Assembly (NCBI RefSeq): GCF_003149105.1
Contig: NZ_QGDS01000018.1
Coordinates: 1 to 64,000 of the forward strand
DNA from: Faecalicatena contorta
Lineage (GTDB): Bacteria > Bacillota > Clostridia > Lachnospirales > Lachnospiraceae
DNA length: 64,000 nt
Direction of reading: 5' to 3'
Notes under the pieces: generated by a model
What the model was told of the DNA's origin: nothing
The model's database searches: none
What the model saw: only the letters and a program-made list of their open reading frames with translations
Made by a program: the position numbers and the translations under genes
Shown: positions 61,460-64,000 of the stretch, piece by piece
Position numbering within the stretch: position 1 is the stretch's first letter
How the letters are laid out: each line of letters begins with the position of its first letter

Positions 61460-61519
61460 GTGCAGGAGTCCAAGCCAAAACATGTTGCTCATAGAATAGA
61501 AAAGAAGATGGAGGAATAG
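61460..61519 (+). CDS. Possible 19-residue leader ORF upstream of the L25-like gene
   Basis: GTG at 61460 opens a 19-codon frame (VQESKPKHVAHRIEKKMEE) ending TAG at 61517-61519. It has a near-perfect AAGGAGGTGAT ribosome site at 61447-61457. It stops three bases before the L25-like ATG, so it could couple translation. No homologue known to me. Confidence 0.4.
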   Translation: MQESKPKHVAHRIEKKMEE

Positions 61520-61522
61520 CCA

Positions 61523-62086
61523 ATGTATAGTTTAAAGGTAGAAAGAAGAAGTAAAAATGTAAAAGCAAAAAAATTAAAAAGAGAAGGAATTATACCATCC
61601 AGCATCTTTGGAGGAGATTTGAAAGAATCATTGCTGATTCAAATACCTGAAAGTGAAGCAAGAAAACTTTTGAAAGCAAAGGGCAGAGGCGGGAACTTAG
61701 AAATTGAGTGTGAAGGTAAAAAGTATAATGTAATCATAGAACATATAAGCCAGAATCAAATGACTCATCAAATTGATGACATAGAATTTCAGCAGTTAGG
61801 TGAAAATAAAGCTGTATCAAGCTTTGCCCAGGTTATTTTAAAAAATAAAAATAAAATACCAACCATGGTTCAGCAGTTTATTACGGAAATTCCCTACAAG
61901 GCCTTGCCTTCCAATCTAGTGGAAACAGTAGAGGTAGATATGGCAAAATTAAGAGCAGGTTCCAATCTGAAGGTGTCAGATCTTTCTATCTGGAACAAAT
62001 CAGATGTTGAGGTTACTATAGATGGTGACCGCCCAGTATTAAATGTAACAGGAGACTCAAGAAAGCAACCCCAGCCCCAACATTAA
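61523..62086 (+). CDS. ctc: Ribosomal protein bL25 / general stress protein Ctc family
   Basis: A 187-residue protein of the bL25/TL5/Ctc family that binds 5S rRNA. It shows VERRSKNVKAKKLKREGIIPSSIFG at the start (in parts: VKAKKLKREGIIPSSIFG), an N-terminal 5S-binding domain and a C-terminal Ctc beta domain with TVEVDMAKLRAGSNLKVSDL. Length fits the Ctc type (about 185-205). The tail QPQPQH is unusual. A short upstream ORF with a strong ribosome site is adjacent. Confidence 0.85.
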   Translation: MYSLKVERRSKNVKAKKLKREGIIPSSIFGGDLKESLLIQIPESEARKLLKAKGRGGNLEIECEGKKYNVIIEHISQNQMTHQIDDIEFQQLGENKAVSSFAQVILKNKNKIPTMVQQFITEIPYKALPSNLVETVEVDMAKLRAGSNLKVSDLSIWNKSDVEVTIDGDRPVLNVTGDSRKQPQPQH

Positions 62087-62339
62087 TAGCAAAAAAGGCA
62101 GACGAAATAATCTGCCTTTTTTATTTATTTAAATTAAATAAACAACCATTCAGGAAAAAACTTACGCAAAAAAGTTAAAAAGCTCAAACTTTGTTGATTT
62201 TATATAATATTGGCAAGTACATTTCGTGTATTTGCTCAATTGACTTAAATTATTAGAAAACATATAATACTCATATGGGCAGTAAGGGATATGAAGAATT
62301 CTTTCTGTCAGATAATTATATAAAGAGAAGAGGAAGAGT

Positions 62340-62606
62340 ATGACACAAAATATTATTGGGCACAACATAAAGTCACTTAGGGGCGAACTGAACATGACAC
62401 AAGAGCAGTTGGCGCAAAAAATGTATATGAAGCGGCAGACTCTTTCAAATTATGAAGTTGGGAAAAGGATACCGGACATTTATGAACTATTGGTTCTGGC
62501 AGATATCTTTGACGTATCCCTTGATGAAATTGCCGGGAGAAAACCAAGATGCCGGGAAAAACAGATTAATACTGGGACGTCTGTACGAGGTTTTGGAGAA
62601 AAGTAA
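62340..62606 (+). CDS. XRE-family helix-turn-helix regulator
   Basis: An 88-residue regulator with a single HTH: IGHNIKSLRGELNMTQEQLA, then MKRQTLSNYEVGKRIPDIYEL and LVLADIFDVSLDEIAG. Typical small Cro/CI-type repressor with a short Lys/Arg-rich tail. It is 42 bases upstream of the DsbA-like gene and may control it. AAGAGGAAG precedes ATG. Confidence 0.88.
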   Translation: MTQNIIGHNIKSLRGELNMTQEQLAQKMYMKRQTLSNYEVGKRIPDIYELLVLADIFDVSLDEIAGRKPRCREKQINTGTSVRGFGEK

Positions 62607-62648
62607 GCAGGGAGTCTGATATTTTCCATTTTAAAAGGAGGCATTAGT

Positions 62649-63347
62649 ATGAGTAGAATAGAAATAGAATTTTTCCATGATGTAATATGCAGTTTTTGTT
62701 TTCCAATGTCATACAGAATGAGACAACTTCAAAATCTGATGCCTGATGTGCACATAAAACACCGCTCTTTTGCCTTGGCCAAATCTGAGCAGGACTTTGT
62801 TGACATGTTTGGGTCCAGAGAAGCAGCTAAAACAGAAATCCTAACTCACTGGGACCATGCAAATCAAAACGATGATTTACACCGTTTTCAAATTGAAGGA
62901 ATGAGAAAATCAACATTTCCTTTTCCATCTTCCATGAATGTTCTTGTTGCCTGCAAAGCAGCTTACCTTATAGCAGGAGAAGAGGCTTACTGGAATGCTT
63001 TTGATGTACTTCAAAAAGCTCTTTTCGTGGAAAGTCAGAATATTGAAGAGGAAAGTGTAATCTTTCAATGTATCAGGGAAATAAACATAGATTTTGAAAA
63101 ATGGAAAGAATATTACCGCGATTCTAAAAGTCTGGAGGCCGTGGAAGAAGACCTCTTACTGGCAGAAGGCTATGGAATTGAAAGCGTACCATGTCTGATT
63201 ATTAATAAAACACATAAATTAAGCGGTACCCTCCCTTTGAATGAAATTATTAATGCTGTAAATAAGGCAGCAAGTGTATCAGAGGAGAAAGAAATTCTTG
63301 AAGGGGGGGCTTGTAAATTGGAAGACGGCAAGTTCCATTGTGACTGA
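62649..63347 (+). CDS. DsbA-family (FrnE-like) oxidoreductase
   Basis: A 232-residue thioredoxin-fold protein with inserted helical domain. The active site is HDVICSFCFPMSYRM (CSFC) and the cis-proline region is GIESVPCLIIN. FrnE/2-hydroxychromene-carboxylate-isomerase-like proteins act as cytosolic disulfide oxidoreductases. A C-terminal GGACKLEDGKFHC adds two cysteines. No signal peptide. AAAAGGAGG precedes ATG. Confidence 0.85.
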   Translation: MSRIEIEFFHDVICSFCFPMSYRMRQLQNLMPDVHIKHRSFALAKSEQDFVDMFGSREAAKTEILTHWDHANQNDDLHRFQIEGMRKSTFPFPSSMNVLVACKAAYLIAGEEAYWNAFDVLQKALFVESQNIEEESVIFQCIREINIDFEKWKEYYRDSKSLEAVEEDLLLAEGYGIESVPCLIINKTHKLSGTLPLNEIINAVNKAASVSEEKEILEGGACKLEDGKFHCD

Positions 63348-63398
63348 TATTCCTCCAGGGCAACTCATTTTTATGCACAAATTTGTATTTGATAAATC

Positions 63399-63425
63399 GC
63401 ACCTCGTAACTGAGGTGCTTTTTTT
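63399..63425 (+). terminator. Terminator after the DsbA-like gene
   Basis: A 7-bp stem GCACCTC/GAGGTGC (63399-63405 with 63412-63418), 6-base loop, then seven T. Confidence 0.8.
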
Positions 63426-63555
63426 ATATAATAGGAAACTGTGTTTCCTATTATATAAAAACCCGACAGGGGATCGCACTGTGGCGGCAAAGAAGATGTT
63501 GCTATCGCAACCCGCCACAGGCGGAGAATCTTGCAAGCAAGATTCTTTCTTGTAT
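63424..63555. repeat. Family-3 intergenic repeat, copy C
   Basis: TATATAATAGGAAAC/GTTTCCTATTATATA inverted repeat followed by AAAACCC, then a GTGGCGG...CCGCCAC hairpin and CTTGCAAGCAAG. The head matches copies A and B; the tail differs. Confidence 0.65.
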
Positions 63556-63565
63556 AATAAGAAAC

Positions 63566-63637
63566 AAACAACTTGTCGAAGCGTATGATAATAGTGGGAT
63601 GATTTATCCGGACGGTGCTGTACCAGAAGGTGACTGA
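63566..63637 (+). pseudogene. 3' remnant of a phage-type gene
   Basis: An open frame without a start codon reads KQLVEAYDNSGMIYPDGAVP plus EGD and stops at 63635. The composition looks like the end of a phage structural protein, and it directly precedes a holin. It is cut off upstream by the family-3 repeat. Confidence 0.45.
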
Positions 63638-63661
63638 TTATAGGAAGAGGGGATCAAGGCT

Positions 63662-63889
63662 ATGAAAGGAAAGGATTATTGGGTTAATTGGAGCAAAAGG
63701 GCAGGAATACGTGCAGTTAAGACGATTGCACAGGCGGCAATTGCCGGAATTGGAACTGCTACGGTTATGGGGCAGGTAGATTGGAAGTATGTACTATCTG
63801 CATCCATACTGGCGGGAGTAATGTCTTTGCTTACATCTCTTGCCGGACTGCCGGAAATTGAAATTGTAGATTATTCAAAGGGCGGGTAA
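63662..63889 (+). CDS. Phage-type holin (r1t-like)
   Basis: A 75-residue membrane protein. Two hydrophobic stretches are seen: TIAQAAIAGIGTATVMG and YVLSASILAGVMSLLTSLAG, with a charged N terminus and an acidic tail. Size, topology and the amidase gene that follows fit a phage lysis holin. AGGAAGAGGGG precedes ATG. Confidence 0.8.
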   Translation: MKGKDYWVNWSKRAGIRAVKTIAQAAIAGIGTATVMGQVDWKYVLSASILAGVMSLLTSLAGLPEIEIVDYSKGG

Positions 63890-63900
63890 TCACCCTTTTC

Positions 63901-63916
63901 GTTGCAGTACTGCAAC
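63901..63916. promoter_or_regulatory. 16-bp perfect palindrome between holin and amidase
   Basis: GTTGCAGTACTGCAAC is a perfect palindrome just upstream of the amidase ribosome site. It may be an operator or a small mRNA hairpin. Confidence 0.4.
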
Positions 63917-63931
63917 AGATAGGAGGTTTAT

Positions 63932-64000
63932 ATGAAAATTGGACTCAGGGGAGGACACTCCCCAAGATGTAAAGGAGCAATGGGAATTTTAGACGAGCAG
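63932..64000 (+). CDS. N-acetylmuramoyl-L-alanine amidase (phage endolysin), N-terminal part
   Basis: The first 23 residues are visible: MKIGLRGGHSPRCKGAMG and ILDEQ, then the window ends. GGHS is the zinc-binding opening of Amidase_3-type endolysins. AGGAGG precedes ATG and the holin gene is 42 bases upstream, so the pair is a lysis module. Length and C-terminal domains cannot be seen. Confidence 0.75.
   Translation, partial: MKIGLRGGHSPRCKGAMGILDEQ

Overview
The window looks like chromosome from a low-GC anaerobic Clostridia member, most likely a Lachnospiraceae relative. The support is the murB-rapZ-whiA-crh cluster, type III glutamine synthetase, a C_GCAxxG_C_C protein, TTG/GTG starts with strong Shine-Dalgarno sites, and a nitrogenase cluster built like that of Clostridium pasteurianum. 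This placement is inferred from gene content, not from a marker gene. LAYOUT. 0-1.5 kb: end of an unrecognised gene and two tandem DUF3841 paralogues. 1.5-13.9 kb: a sugar-phosphate region with a divergent triosephosphate isomerase, glutathione peroxidase, allulose-6-phosphate-epimerase-like protein, LacI regulator, PfkB kinase, hexulose-phosphate synthase and isomerase (hxlA, hxlB), RidA-like protein, C_GCAxxG_C_C protein, TDT transporter, aldo/keto reductase, rpiB, an MtnA-family isomerase, a DeoR regulator and a HAD phosphatase. A clear promoter and a 14-bp palindromic operator precede the epimerase. 14-27.6 kb: housekeeping genes (FAD oxidoreductase, glmM, a PPDK_N protein with a KaiC-like front end, amidase-SPOR, dapB, CBS/CorC membrane protein, murB, rapZ, whiA, crh, diacylglycerol-kinase family). 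27.7 kb: tRNA-Glu(CUC). 28.2-43.6 kb: a complete Mo-nitrogenase cluster, nifH-nifI1-nifI2-nifD-nifK-nifE-nifN/B/X fusion, 2Fe-2S ferredoxin, split homocitrate synthase (nifV-omega, nifV-alpha), a PqqD-like protein, an AnfO-like protein, a beta-repeat protein with a four-cysteine tail, and modABC. 43.8-63.3 kb: fba, glnN, HD protein, DUF2935 protein, ABC-class ATPase, sbcD-sbcC, an anchored SGNH hydrolase, a Gld-type ABC export cluster, an L25/Ctc protein, an XRE regulator and a DsbA-like protein. 63.6-64 kb: phage-type remnant, holin and start of an amidase. HOW IT WORKS TOGETHER. The nif block encodes the enzyme (HDK), ammonia-responsive PII control (I1, I2), cofactor assembly (E, N-B-X), homocitrate supply (V-omega, V-alpha), an electron carrier and molybdate uptake (ModABC). 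Glutamine synthetase glnN lies just downstream. Separate nifU and nifS genes are absent here. The most striking observation is that the molybdate-binding lipoprotein appears circularly permuted: its carboxy-lobe segment precedes its amino-lobe segment, and all expected ligand motifs are present. Next to it, three small proteins (PqqD-like, AnfO-like, Cys-tailed repeat protein) form a poorly described module inside the nif operon. Intergenic DNA carries at least three families of short inverted-repeat elements.
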